NCBI GenBank assembly: GCA_030427525.1
Contig: JAUIBD010000003.1
Span: forward strand, 1 to 61,023
Source of the DNA: a bacterium
Lineage (GTDB): Bacteria > Patescibacteriota > Saccharimonadia > Saccharimonadales > Saccharimonadaceae
Direction of reading: 5' to 3'
Length of the DNA stretch: 61,023 nt
Positions 1 through 8,211 of this stretch are shown one piece after another (position 1 is the first letter of the stretch; each line of letters opens with the position of its first letter). The notes beneath the pieces are model-generated. The model worked only from the letters and a program-made list of their open reading frames with translations. It searched no databases and was not told where the DNA came from. The position numbers were made by a program, and so were the translations under genes.

Positions 1-1
1 T

Positions 2-268
2 TTTGTTGAGCCGAGTGAACTGTATCGTCTGTTTGGTGGCAATTTGTTTGAAAAACAGTCGCTCCAGGCTGATTTCAAAGGCTTATTAGGAGTCGACGGC
101 GCCATGAAACCCTTTGAATGTGTGGGAGAAGTGGCAGAACTTCAAAAAGCGTATGAACTGGCGCTTGCTGGTGGCTATGCGCCATTGCCGTTTGCTGTAG
201 AAACAAGTGACTTCAACATAGACACCACGTACGATGCTCAGGACTGGGCAGTACAGATGATACAATAG
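2..268 (+). CDS. C-terminal fragment of an unidentified protein
   Basis: An open frame runs in from the left edge (frame beginning at base 2) to a TAG at 266-268, giving the last 88 residues of a protein whose start lies outside the window. The visible part is mixed hydrophilic, with a KPFECVGEV stretch about two-fifths of the way along, and has no membrane segment or Cys cluster. I do not recognise the family. A TTG at 44 could be read as a start, but the frame is open upstream of it, so a truncated longer gene is more likely. Its last codons overlap the -10 element of prfB. Confidence 0.6.
   Translation, partial: FVEPSELYRLFGGNLFEKQSLQADFKGLLGVDGAMKPFECVGEVAELQKAYELALAGGYAPLPFAVETSDFNIDTTYDAQDWAVQMIQ
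261..266 (+). promoter_or_regulatory. -10 element of prfB, leaderless type
   Basis: TACAAT lies 7 nt before the prfB ATG, inside the last codons of the upstream gene. A transcript would start at or next to the A of the ATG. No convincing -35 element was seen. Confidence 0.5.
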
Positions 269-273
269 TATCA

Positions 274-1347
274 ATGCAACCTCTGAAGAAAAAAGTCGAA
301 CAGCTGCTAGCTGACGTGCGTTCCGCAATGGAACGGCTCGATGTTGTGGGTAAAAAGCAACAGCTTGAATTGCTGGATAGTGAATTAGCCGTTCCGGAAA
401 TTTGGAATAATCCTAGCCATGCGCAGGACGTCAGCAAAAAGGCCGCGGCTGTACGTACGCAGGTGGAGCCATGGGAGACGCTGGCCGCGCAGGTCGGAGA
501 CATTGATGAACTGATGGAACTTGGTGACGATTCAATGTTGGGTGAGTTTGAGGCGCAAGTGGCGGCATTTGAAACGCAGTATACGGACCTAAAAAAAGAA
601 CTATTATTTAACGGTGAGTTTGACGACCATAATGCAATTGTGCGTATTACCTCAGGCGTAGGTGGTACCGACGCGCAAGATTGGGCAGAAATGCTGGAGC
701 GCATGTACCTACGTTGGGCAGAGAAAGCTGGCCTAGAAACCAAGCAGCTTGAACGCAGTGCAGGCGAAGAAGCAGGCATTAAAACCAGTGTGCTAGAAGT
801 GAATGGCGCCTATGCGTACGGCAAACTGCGCAGCGAACACGGCGTGCATCGCCTAGTGCGCCTGAGTCCGTTCAATAGCGACAACTTACGGCAAACTAGC
901 TTTGCGCTAGTGGAAGTGTTGCCACAAATTGATGCACCTGAAGAAGTTGAGATAGAAGAAAAAGACCTGAAAGTAGACGTGTATCGTGCGGGTGGTCATG
1001 GTGGTCAAAGTGTGAACACCACTGATAGTGCTGTGCGTGTCACTCATCTCCCCACCAATATTGTGGTAGCAATTCAGAACGAACGGAGCCAACTGCAAAA
1101 CAAAGAAACGGCCATGAAAATTCTTCGCTCGAAATTGGCGCAACTAAAGCTTGAGCAGCACGCTGAAAAGTTGAGTGATTTACAGGCGGGCGAGAGTGCC
1201 AACTGGGGCAGCCAAATCCGCAACTATGTATTGCACCCATACACACTGGTGAAAGACACACGTACGAAGCACGAAGACAAAGACGCAAAGAGCGTACTTG
1301 ATGGTAGGCTAGATGATTTTATGCTAGCATTTCTCGAGCAGTCCTAG
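274..1347 (+). CDS. prfB: Peptide chain release factor 2
   Basis: Class I release factor that recognises UAA and UGA and triggers peptidyl-tRNA hydrolysis on the ribosome. The 357-residue length is normal for RF2. The GGQ catalytic loop is present in AGGHGGQSVN, and the codon-recognition SPF tripeptide of RF2 is visible in RLSPFNSDN. The GTDAQDWAEMLERMYLRWAE region matches RF2 closely. The ATG at 274 gives a full-length protein. There is no in-frame stop or slippery CUUUGA site near the N-terminus, so the programmed +1 frameshift that autoregulates RF2 in many bacteria appears absent. An RF2 gene, plus genes ending in TGA, argues that UGA is a stop codon in this organism. Confidence 0.95.
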   Translation: MQPLKKKVEQLLADVRSAMERLDVVGKKQQLELLDSELAVPEIWNNPSHAQDVSKKAAAVRTQVEPWETLAAQVGDIDELMELGDDSMLGEFEAQVAAFETQYTDLKKELLFNGEFDDHNAIVRITSGVGGTDAQDWAEMLERMYLRWAEKAGLETKQLERSAGEEAGIKTSVLEVNGAYAYGKLRSEHGVHRLVRLSPFNSDNLRQTSFALVEVLPQIDAPEEVEIEEKDLKVDVYRAGGHGGQSVNTTDSAVRVTHLPTNIVVAIQNERSQLQNKETAMKILRSKLAQLKLEQHAEKLSDLQAGESANWGSQIRNYVLHPYTLVKDTRTKHEDKDAKSVLDGRLDDFMLAFLEQS

Positions 1348-1417
1348 TCGATACTACTCCTTGTGGGATTCGCTATTTTAGGCTATGCTTTGTGTATATT
1401 GAGCTAAAAATAAACAC

Positions 1418-3520
1418 ATGACCCATGATAGACGCAGTACTTGGACAAGGCGACCCTCCACAGAGGTAATTTGTGCTGAACGCAACGCGGAAAGCGATGA
1501 AGCACATTGCTATGTGGTGGGTGACATACACTTTTTGCGGCGTGCAATCGAAGAGGGTAATTTTGATCCTGAGTACGCGGCAGCGGTGCTCGGATGGAAT
1601 CTGCAGCTATATTCCGCACGCCTAAAACAGCAGTTTGAGCACGCATCGATGGAGGCATCGGTTGCGATTCGGGTGAACAATGACAGATCTAGCTATAAGA
1701 CAGCAGGTGCCAACACGCAGACAACAGCCGCAGTCAGCCTAGGACATGAAGTCGCCTCGGCGGAAATGATGATGGACCCACAAATGCGCCCCGTCATCGA
1801 TGCAGGGTTGTTGAATCAAATGCTTCTCGGCACACTCGATCAAAGGTATGCGGCAATACGAGGCGATCATACTGGCTTTGAATACGGAGCACGACTTCCT
1901 GGTTTTAGTAGTCAACAAGCAGCAAATTATGCATCAGATGCCGCAGCGTATGGGCTGTGGATGCGAATTCGTCGAGCAGCCCTACAAGGTGCAGACCAAT
2001 CAAATATTGATGCTCTCTTTGATCGTGTCACGGATCCCGCCTTGAAGCAGATTATGCAAGAAATCCTCGCCACTGCATCCCATAAAGACTTGGAGTACTC
2101 GCTCAGGCTGAATGAAGAAAATGATTGGAATGGTGATAGGCGCAGCAGACGAGAACGCAGGGTCGGAAGATTCAGGAAAGCAGTTGCCGGACTTGCAGCG
2201 GTCGCGGCTACGAGTGTTGTGTTGCCGCATGCGGTTGGTGCGCTGCGCGGTGAAGAATCAAATGAGGTTACATCGCAAGCTTCCGGCAGTAGCAATGAAT
2301 CAAACGAATCTGACCCACGTGAACAAGCTCGATCAGAAAAAGGTGTCTGTCTGACGCCTGAAGCATTAGAACTTTTGGAAACAGATTGCTACAAACTGCC
2401 ACGACTTCGCGATGTTGCAGAGTTTGAACTAACAGATAAGGCGGGCGACAAAATTTTGTACGATAAATCGACTGTAATTGGCTCTATTCGAAATGGCCGC
2501 ATGCACCTTGATAGATTGCCTGCAGAGTATGCCGCGGCGTTTGAGGCTGCACTGTCTGATCCATTTGTAAAAAAGATTGCAAAAACAACGCCTATCATTA
2601 TTCGCCAGTCGAACTCAATGTACGACGAGAACGGGTACTACAGCCCATATTATGACAGGATCACTATCGTCTTTTCGGTTGACGATGTATTCAAAGACCA
2701 GAAGGATCGGCTATATCCCACATGGGGGTCAATTCGTACGGTACTCGTTCACGAGGGCGCACATAAAATATATGGCAAGGCAGCAAGAGCAAGGGATCGT
2801 GGCAAATCTGACCCAGATATGAATCGACTCGATCGAGCATGTGTCGCTGATTTACGGGCATCTGCACGTGGTCTCTCTGGCAAACTCATGCCGAAGCTCG
2901 ATAAACTCGAAGACATTCTCGATAGCCTTGACATTAGTGAAGAGGTGAGGCTCAAAGTACGCAACAACATTAATACATTGCGTGCAGCGGAGGACTATCC
3001 ACGTATGATTCCAGACCTGACTGTATTTTACGAGAAAACACCACAATACTTGCAAAGTTGTGAATTAGTGCCGATTAGCTATTCGCTTTCCGAGGGGCTT
3101 AGTGAGACAGAGTACGAGGCACTATCGAACGCAGATAGAAAACTCGGCAAAAAAGACGATGATAACTATCAATTCATGTTCGCACAGTCGGAGCTTGACA
3201 GCGTGGTAAATAATGCCGCTAGGCGCGTGTTTGCATCGCGCCAGGATGGGGCGATTAGCAACGGTGTGAGTGCAAAGTATGCTGGTCACTCGTGGGAAAA
3301 TGTCAATGAGCGCTTTGCCTCAACCACTGCCAATATTCAGATTAACCCAGACGGATATATTCAGGCGGTTCTGGAATTACCGAGCGAAAGAGCTAGGCGC
3401 AGTGAGCTTACGTTTATCGAGTCAACTTACCGAATATTGGACCATCGTCAGCCAGGAGCAGTAGATGAAACGAATTTTGACTATGTCATCGATACTCTTC
3501 GCGCTCAGATAGCAGAGTAG
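1418..3520 (+). CDS. Membrane-anchored protein with HExxH motif, possible zinc metalloprotease
   Basis: A 700-residue protein of no family I recognise. Residues 1-250 are soluble and charged. An Arg-rich stretch (RRSRRERRVGRF) is followed by one hydrophobic segment near residues 255-275, then a low-complexity Ser/Asn/Glu linker and a large C-terminal domain. That domain contains HEGAH at residues 445-449, which fits the HExxH zinc-binding signature of metallopeptidases. The basic residues before the membrane segment suggest the N-terminus is cytoplasmic and the HEGAH domain extracellular. A third zinc ligand cannot be assigned by eye. No Shine-Dalgarno sequence precedes the ATG. Proteolytic activity is inference from one short motif only. 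Confidence 0.7.
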   Translation: MTHDRRSTWTRRPSTEVICAERNAESDEAHCYVVGDIHFLRRAIEEGNFDPEYAAAVLGWNLQLYSARLKQQFEHASMEASVAIRVNNDRSSYKTAGANTQTTAAVSLGHEVASAEMMMDPQMRPVIDAGLLNQMLLGTLDQRYAAIRGDHTGFEYGARLPGFSSQQAANYASDAAAYGLWMRIRRAALQGADQSNIDALFDRVTDPALKQIMQEILATASHKDLEYSLRLNEENDWNGDRRSRRERRVGRFRKAVAGLAAVAATSVVLPHAVGALRGEESNEVTSQASGSSNESNESDPREQARSEKGVCLTPEALELLETDCYKLPRLRDVAEFELTDKAGDKILYDKSTVIGSIRNGRMHLDRLPAEYAAAFEAALSDPFVKKIAKTTPIIIRQSNSMYDENGYYSPYYDRITIVFSVDDVFKDQKDRLYPTWGSIRTVLVHEGAHKIYGKAARARDRGKSDPDMNRLDRACVADLRASARGLSGKLMPKLDKLEDILDSLDISEEVRLKVRNNINTLRAAEDYPRMIPDLTVFYEKTPQYLQSCELVPISYSLSEGLSETEYEALSNADRKLGKKDDDNYQFMFAQSELDSVVNNAARRVFASRQDGAISNGVSAKYAGHSWENVNERFASTTANIQINPDGYIQAVLELPSERARRSELTFIESTYRILDHRQPGAVDETNFDYVIDTLRAQIAE

Positions 3521-3544
3521 GGCTTTTACATAACCATTTTATGC

Positions 3545-3550
3545 TATAAT
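3545..3550 (+). promoter_or_regulatory. Extended -10 element of the ftsEX operon
   Basis: TGCTATAAT carries a consensus TATAAT with an upstream TG. The hexamer ends 10 nt before the ftsE ATG, leaving a leader of only a few nucleotides. Confidence 0.6.
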
Positions 3551-3560
3551 AAGTCTAGTA

Positions 3561-4259
3561 ATGATACTACTAGATAGGGTTACAAAAACGTACGGAAAAA
3601 GTACTAAGCCGGCTTTGAGTCGGATTAGTTTGCATGTGAAACCTAAAGAGTTCGTAATACTAGTCGGTACCTCTGGTGCGGGCAAGTCGACACTGTTGAA
3701 ACTTTTGACACGTGAAGAAAAGCCGACCAGCGGCAAAATTGTGGTTGGTGGAATTGATTACGACAGTTTAAAAGACAAGCATATCCCGCTCTTACGACGT
3801 AAGATCGGTGTTGTCTTCCAAGATTTCAAGCTACTGCCACAACGTACGGTCTATGAAAACATCGCCTTTGCGCTAGAAATCGCTGGCATGACCAATCGTG
3901 AGATCAAGAACACCGTGCCAAAGGTGATTGAGCTTGTGGGGCTGGCGGGTAAAGAGAAAAGCTTTCCGCACCAATTGAGTGGTGGCGAGCGGCAGCGTGT
4001 AGCCATTGCCCGTGCCGTGGTGCGTCAGCCAAAGATTTTAATTGCCGATGAGCCAACTGGTAACCTTGACCCGAAACACAGCTGGGACATTGTGCGCCTA
4101 TTAGAAAAGATTAACCACTACGGTACAACAGTGCTGCTGACAACGCACAACGTTGAAATTGTAAACAAGCTACAACGACGCGTTGTCACGCTAGATCACG
4201 GTAAGATTACCAGCGACCAAGCGCAGGGAAGTTATCGCCAAGGGAAAGGGGCAGCGTAG
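3561..4259 (+). CDS. ftsE: Cell division ATP-binding protein FtsE
   Basis: ATPase subunit of the FtsEX complex, which couples cytoplasmic ATP hydrolysis to activation of peptidoglycan hydrolases at the septum. The ABC ATPase signatures are intact: Walker A GTSGAGKST, Q-loop in VVFQDFKLLP, signature LSGGERQRVAIARA, Walker B ILIADEP and the switch His in TTHNVEIV. The 232-residue length is typical, and the FKLLPQRTVYENIAFAL segment is FtsE-like. The gene overlaps ftsX by one base (TAGTG), indicating translational coupling. The start is the ATG 10 nt after the -10. Confidence 0.93.
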   Translation: MILLDRVTKTYGKSTKPALSRISLHVKPKEFVILVGTSGAGKSTLLKLLTREEKPTSGKIVVGGIDYDSLKDKHIPLLRRKIGVVFQDFKLLPQRTVYENIAFALEIAGMTNREIKNTVPKVIELVGLAGKEKSFPHQLSGGERQRVAIARAVVRQPKILIADEPTGNLDPKHSWDIVRLLEKINHYGTTVLLTTHNVEIVNKLQRRVVTLDHGKITSDQAQGSYRQGKGAA

Positions 4260-5236
4260 TGGCACGAAAACTCGACGCCAAATCATTCGCCCAGAAAAAA
4301 CGCGGTCGCCGACGGTGGCTTACCTTTATTCGTATGTGCCGATACGGTGTAAACAATTTTAGCCGTAACGCTTGGCTAACAATCGCCGCTACTGCCGTAA
4401 TGACCATCACGTTACTGATTGTGTTCATTACGCTTGCTTCACGTAGCACGCTGGTAAACTCTATCGATGAAATCCGCGATAAAGTTGACATGTCGGTATA
4501 TCTGATCACAGACGTTGAAGACAGTTCGGTGTATGTGATTGAAGATGGCCTACGCAACCTTGAGTCGGTAACAAAAGTCGATTATGTGAGCCCCGAGCAA
4601 GCACGTGAAAACTTTGCCAAAGAAAATAGCAGTGACCCAACTACACTGAACGCGCTGAATGAAGCAGTCAATAAGTTCCCGGGTACGTTGCGTATTAAAC
4701 TGGTTGATATTAATGACACGACCGAGCTAGAGGAATTCGTTAAGAATGACCCGACTGTGCAAGAAAACATCGACAAAAACAGAGAACCGTCATTCGCTGG
4801 TGAACGGCGTGCTGCGATTCAAAACATCGGTAAAACGGTTGATTTTGCCGACAAAGTGGGGCTAGGTGCGAGCGTCGTGTTTATTACTATCTCATCACTC
4901 ATCGTCTTCAATACCATTCGCATGGCTATCTTTAACCGCAAAGACGAAATCGAGATGATGAAGCTTATTGGTGCAGATAAAAGCTTCATTCGTGGTCCGT
5001 TTATCGTCGAAGCGGTAGTCTATGGCTTTATTGCAGCGCTTATTGCAACGGGGCTTGGCTTTGCCGCACTCTACTCTACAAAAGGTAAACTACTGGACTA
5101 CGGTATAGCGGTGAGCCCAACCATTGATTTCGTTATTACCTATATCGGTTTTGTGCTGCTTGGAATGATACTGCTTGGTGCTATAATAGGTGTCGTATCA
5201 TCACTATTAGCGACACGTCGCTATCTAAAGATATAA
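4259..5236 (+). CDS. ftsX: Cell division protein FtsX
   Basis: Membrane partner of FtsE that transmits the ATPase cycle to an extracellular hydrolase. The 325 residues show a basic N-terminus, a first membrane segment near 40-60, a large extracellular loop of about 140 residues, and three more membrane segments near 200-220, 247-270 and 290-317. This is the FtsX/MacB-fold topology. The short loop with FNRKDEIEMMKLIGADKSFI between membrane segments 2 and 3 is the conserved FtsX coupling region that contacts FtsE. The GTG start overlaps the ftsE stop by one base. The CHAP hydrolase immediately downstream is the likely effector. Confidence 0.92.
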   Translation: MARKLDAKSFAQKKRGRRRWLTFIRMCRYGVNNFSRNAWLTIAATAVMTITLLIVFITLASRSTLVNSIDEIRDKVDMSVYLITDVEDSSVYVIEDGLRNLESVTKVDYVSPEQARENFAKENSSDPTTLNALNEAVNKFPGTLRIKLVDINDTTELEEFVKNDPTVQENIDKNREPSFAGERRAAIQNIGKTVDFADKVGLGASVVFITISSLIVFNTIRMAIFNRKDEIEMMKLIGADKSFIRGPFIVEAVVYGFIAALIATGLGFAALYSTKGKLLDYGIAVSPTIDFVITYIGFVLLGMILLGAIIGVVSSLLATRRYLKI

Positions 5237-5250
5237 AACAAAAACGAGGA

Positions 5251-5280
5251 TTGACAAAACAGTTATGCTTATGCTAAAGT
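5251..5280 (+). promoter_or_regulatory. Promoter of the CHAP hydrolase gene
   Basis: TTGACA (5251-5256), an 18-nt spacer, then TAAAGT (5275-5280), ending 8 nt before the ATG at 5289. The spacer contains the motif TATGCTTATGCTAAA (5264-5278), which recurs at three other promoter regions. Confidence 0.5.
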
Positions 5281-5288
5281 CGAAACAA

Positions 5289-6461
5289 ATGAAACAGCGG
5301 TCCACCACACCAGTTTCAATCTCTAAGGCCAAAAGGGCATTCTTGCTAGTTGCATCAGCGCTAGTCGCTATTTCTAGTACTGCTGTGATTGCGCAAACCG
5401 CGAATGCTGATCAATTTGACGAGAAGATTGCTGCATTGCAAAAACAAATTGATGGCTATAACTCGCAAGCATCAGAGCTTGCAGGCAAGCGTCAGACACT
5501 AGAGAACGAACTAGCTAAGTTAAACAACCAAAAGGCACAGATTCAGGCCCAAATAGATCTTTACGCAGCCAAAGCCAAGAAACTGGCTAGCCAAATAAAG
5601 AAAAGCGAGCTTGAAATCTCGCAAAACAAAGATGCGCTTGGCTCGATCATGACTGACATTGCGCTTGATGAAGATATTTCAACCATCGAGATGCTCGCTA
5701 GCAGCAAAAATATTAGCGATTTTCTCGACAAACAAACCTACCAAGCAACTGTTCAACAAAACCTGACCGATACAATTACTCGTATCAATGACCTCAAGAA
5801 AAAGCTTGAAAAACAAAAGAAATCAGTAGACCGTATTTTGGCAGAGCAGAAACTGGCTCGAGATGCACTGGCTGAAAAAGAAGCAGCGAAAAATCAGCTG
5901 ATTGCCAAAACGCGAGGTGAAGAAAGCGCCTTCCAGAAACTATCGGCCAAGGCTGAAGCGCAGCAGCTCGAACTTCAGAAGCAGCAGCAGGCAGCAATTG
6001 AAGCAGCTATTCGCGCGGCTGGCGGCGGCGGTGCAAGTTTCCTAGCTGGTGACCCAAACCACGGTGGTTACCCATGGGAAAGCGGCTGTTACGTCGATGC
6101 GAACGCCTATTCAAATACTACCGACCCACTTGGCTATGGTTGCCGACAGTGTGTTAGCTACACGGCATGGAAGGTTGGCCAACGCACCGGTAACTTCCCA
6201 CGCTACTGGGGTAACGCAAACATGTGGCCTGGCAGCGCACGTGCATCTGGCTACTCTACGGGCAGCACACCACGCGCAAACTCAGTAGGTGTTATCTCTG
6301 CGGGGTATTACGGACACACGGTATGGGTTAACTCGGTCAACGGCGATGGCACCGTGAACATTAGCCAGTACAACTACTACAACGCTGGTGGTCCAGGCTG
6401 GGGTCACTACAGCGAAATGCGCGTTCCTGCGTGGACGTACGACACATACATTTACTTCTAG
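5289..6461 (+). CDS. Secreted coiled-coil CHAP-domain peptidoglycan hydrolase, PcsB/CwlO-like
   Basis: Probable FtsEX-activated amidase or endopeptidase that splits septal peptidoglycan. The protein has a signal peptide (basic start, hydrophobic core, AQTANA-type cleavage region), then about 190 residues of Gln/Lys/Glu-rich heptads forming a long coiled coil, an Ala/Gly linker, and a C-terminal CHAP domain. The CHAP Cys-His pair is visible: Cys288 in CRQCVSYTAWK and His343 in YYGHTVWV. The architecture and its position next to ftsEX match the PcsB and CwlO systems of Gram-positive bacteria. I chose the ATG at 5289 because a -35/-10 pair ends 8 nt before it; an upstream ATG at 5265 would add eight residues and lie inside that promoter. 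Confidence 0.9.
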   Translation: MKQRSTTPVSISKAKRAFLLVASALVAISSTAVIAQTANADQFDEKIAALQKQIDGYNSQASELAGKRQTLENELAKLNNQKAQIQAQIDLYAAKAKKLASQIKKSELEISQNKDALGSIMTDIALDEDISTIEMLASSKNISDFLDKQTYQATVQQNLTDTITRINDLKKKLEKQKKSVDRILAEQKLARDALAEKEAAKNQLIAKTRGEESAFQKLSAKAEAQQLELQKQQQAAIEAAIRAAGGGGASFLAGDPNHGGYPWESGCYVDANAYSNTTDPLGYGCRQCVSYTAWKVGQRTGNFPRYWGNANMWPGSARASGYSTGSTPRANSVGVISAGYYGHTVWVNSVNGDGTVNISQYNYYNAGGPGWGHYSEMRVPAWTYDTYIYF

Positions 6462-6508
6462 TGTTGTATAAACTGCTTATTCTATAGCGTACGACCTCGG
6501 TTGTGCGC

Positions 6509-6514
6509 TATACT
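6509..6514 (+). promoter_or_regulatory. -10 element of the S41 protease gene, leaderless type
   Basis: TATACT ends 7 nt before the GTG start at 6522. There is no clear -35. Confidence 0.5.
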
Positions 6515-6521
6515 TGTAGGA

Positions 6522-7703
6522 GTGAAAAATAGGGTAGAACTATCGAGGTGGATGCTAGCGGCCGTAATTGTGCTGGTGTTGCTACTTGGTTTTGTGGTGG
6601 GTACACGCAGCAAACAACTGTACGCCTTTGTTGGCCCCGTGTTCGGCGTAAAGGTCAGTGCTGACACGCTTGACCTTTCAAGCCTACAAGACACGTACCA
6701 AACACTGAAGGCAAACTACAACGGCAAGCTGAACGACAAAGATCTAATAGACGGCGCTAACCACGGCTTGGTAGATGCTGTGGGCGACCCATACACCGTG
6801 TATATGAATAAAAAGGAAGCCGAAGAGTTTAGTAAAGACCTGACAGGTAATATCGGCGGCGGTATAGGTGCCGAAATAGGGGTGCGCAGCGAACAGCCAA
6901 CCATTATTCGTACCTTGCCAGACAATCCGGCCGAGCGAGCCGGCGTGCACGCAGGAGACGTGATAGTAGCGGTAAACGACGAATCTGTTGTGGGCAAAGA
7001 CGCAGAAACAGCTGTACGGTTGATTCGTGGAGAAATTGGCACAACCGTAAAGCTCACCGTCCGACGGGATAATGCGACAAAAGAATTCTCGATTACGCGT
7101 GAAGAAATTACCAACCCGAGCGTTACTAGCAAGGTAGAAAATGGCATCGGCATACTCACGCTGAATCGTTTTGATGGTGAGACGGCCAACCTGACGCAAA
7201 AAGCAGCGCGTTCATTCCGTAATCAACAAGTAAAAGGCGTTGTACTTGATTTGCGTGGTAACGGAGGTGGTTACCTTGAAGCTGCGCAAGCTGTGGCCGG
7301 GTTGTGGCTAGAAGATAAAAAGGTGGTTAGCGTTAGGAGTCTGGGTTCATCACAAGACTTGTACTCGGAAGGCGAACCGTACCTTCGTGGTGTAAAAACT
7401 GTTGTACTAGTAAACGGCGGTAGTGCTAGTGCCAGCGAAATTGTAGCGGGTGCACTAAAAGATTATGGTGTGGCTACACTAGTAGGCGAAAAAACATTCG
7501 GTAAAGGTACAGTACAGGAACTATTGCCGCTGGTAAATAATGCACAACTGAAAGTGACGATAAAACGCTGGTACACGCCACATGGCAAGAATATTACCGA
7601 AGAAGGTATCGCACCAAATAAAAAAGTTGGTTTAACACAAAAAGATCTTGATGCTGGGCGTGACCCGCAACTTGAAGCAGCCAAAACGATAGTGAACCAA
7701 TAA
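6522..7703 (+). CDS. S41-family C-terminal processing peptidase with PDZ domain
   Basis: Extracytoplasmic serine protease of the CtpA/CtpB/Prc family, which trims or degrades exported proteins, in several bacteria including cell wall hydrolases and their regulators. Visible features are an N-terminal membrane anchor, a PDZ domain (IRTLPDNPAERAGVHAGDVIVAVN), the GGYLEAAQ substrate-binding region, the catalytic Ser in NGGSASASEIVAGAL and the catalytic Lys in GEKTFGKGTVQ. Both members of the Ser-Lys dyad are intact. The 393-residue length is usual. The GTG at 6522 is preferred over a TTG at 6501 because a TATACT hexamer lies between them. Proximity to ftsEX and the CHAP hydrolase suggests control of hydrolase turnover, which is inference. 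Confidence 0.9.
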   Translation: MKNRVELSRWMLAAVIVLVLLLGFVVGTRSKQLYAFVGPVFGVKVSADTLDLSSLQDTYQTLKANYNGKLNDKDLIDGANHGLVDAVGDPYTVYMNKKEAEEFSKDLTGNIGGGIGAEIGVRSEQPTIIRTLPDNPAERAGVHAGDVIVAVNDESVVGKDAETAVRLIRGEIGTTVKLTVRRDNATKEFSITREEITNPSVTSKVENGIGILTLNRFDGETANLTQKAARSFRNQQVKGVVLDLRGNGGGYLEAAQAVAGLWLEDKKVVSVRSLGSSQDLYSEGEPYLRGVKTVVLVNGGSASASEIVAGALKDYGVATLVGEKTFGKGTVQELLPLVNNAQLKVTIKRWYTPHGKNITEEGIAPNKKVGLTQKDLDAGRDPQLEAAKTIVNQ

Positions 7704-7709
7704 ACACGG

Positions 7710-7738
7710 TTGTGCTTTACGAGTATTCGGGGTAGTAT
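7710..7738 (+). promoter_or_regulatory. Promoter of the single-domain receiver gene
   Basis: TTGTGC (7710-7715), 17-nt spacer, TAGTAT (7733-7738), then 9 nt to the ATG. Confidence 0.45.
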
Positions 7739-7747
7739 ATAAACTAT

Positions 7748-8149
7748 ATGGACGACAAAAAACGTATTCTCTTGGTGGAAGACGACACCGCGCTTTCGGG
7801 CGTGTACCGCTCGCGACTAGAGCTTGAAGGCTTTGAGGTTAAAGAGGTAGTTAACGGGGAAGATGCGCTATCTATGGCGCTCGAATTCCGCCCAGACCTG
7901 GTACTGCTAGATGCCATGATGCCAAAAATCAGTGGCTTCGATGTATTAGACATTTTGCGAAACACCCCTGAAACAGGCGACATAAAAATTGTTATGCTGA
8001 CGGCACTCAGTCAACCGAAAGACAAAGAGCGCGCCGAAGACCTTGGTGTAGACGATTACTTAGTAAAATCACAGGTAGTTATAGGCGACGTCGTAGAGCG
8101 CGTCAAGCACCACTTAGGCATGAGCGAAGAACCCGCCAAAACAGAGTAG
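7748..8149 (+). CDS. Single-domain response regulator receiver
   Basis: A CheY-type receiver of 133 residues with no output domain. The acidic pocket (VEDD), phospho-acceptor Asp55 in LVLLDAMMP, Thr85 in MLTAL and Lys107 in DDYLVKS are all present, so it should be phosphorylatable. The short C-terminal tail is helical (VVERVKHHLGM) and carries no DNA-binding motif. No kinase gene is adjacent; the nearest is the soluble histidine kinase at 15856. It may act by protein-protein contact or as a phosphorelay intermediate. It has its own promoter 9 nt upstream. Confidence 0.9.
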   Translation: MDDKKRILLVEDDTALSGVYRSRLELEGFEVKEVVNGEDALSMALEFRPDLVLLDAMMPKISGFDVLDILRNTPETGDIKIVMLTALSQPKDKERAEDLGVDDYLVKSQVVIGDVVERVKHHLGMSEEPAKTE

Positions 8150-8161
8150 AATAGCCTTCAT

Positions 8162-8176
8162 TTTAGCATAAGCATA
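8162..8176 (+). repeat. TTTAGCATAAGCATA motif, upstream of a -35
   Basis: A 15-mer found in exact reverse complement at 5264-5278. Its core AGCATAAGCAT is also at 15779-15789, and a longer near-copy lies at 56068-56086. All copies are intergenic or overlap promoters or start codons, suggesting an operator. Confidence 0.4.
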
Positions 8177-8205
8177 TTGACAAAATAGCAATTTTTTGCT
8201 ATGAT
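8177..8205 (+). promoter_or_regulatory. Near-consensus promoter of the 8212 gene, leaderless type
   Basis: TTGACA (8177-8182), 17-nt spacer, TATGAT (8200-8205), then only 6 nt to the ATG at 8212. This is the clearest example in the window of a full promoter placed so that the mRNA begins at the start codon. Confidence 0.75.
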
Positions 8206-8211
8206 TAAAGT

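Noticed and set aside
274-360. Programmed frameshift in prfB
   Set aside because: No CUUUGA-type slippery stop lies near the N-terminus, and one uninterrupted frame encodes the whole protein.
213-779. 188-codon minus-strand frame opposite prfB
   Set aside because: Ser/Cys-rich antisense shadow of a conserved gene.
5265-5291. ATG at 5265 as start of the CHAP hydrolase
   Set aside because: It lies inside the -35/-10 spacer of a fitting promoter, and its only purine-rich site is 14 nt away. It remains possible because MLMLK also opens the prepilin frame from its upstream ATG.
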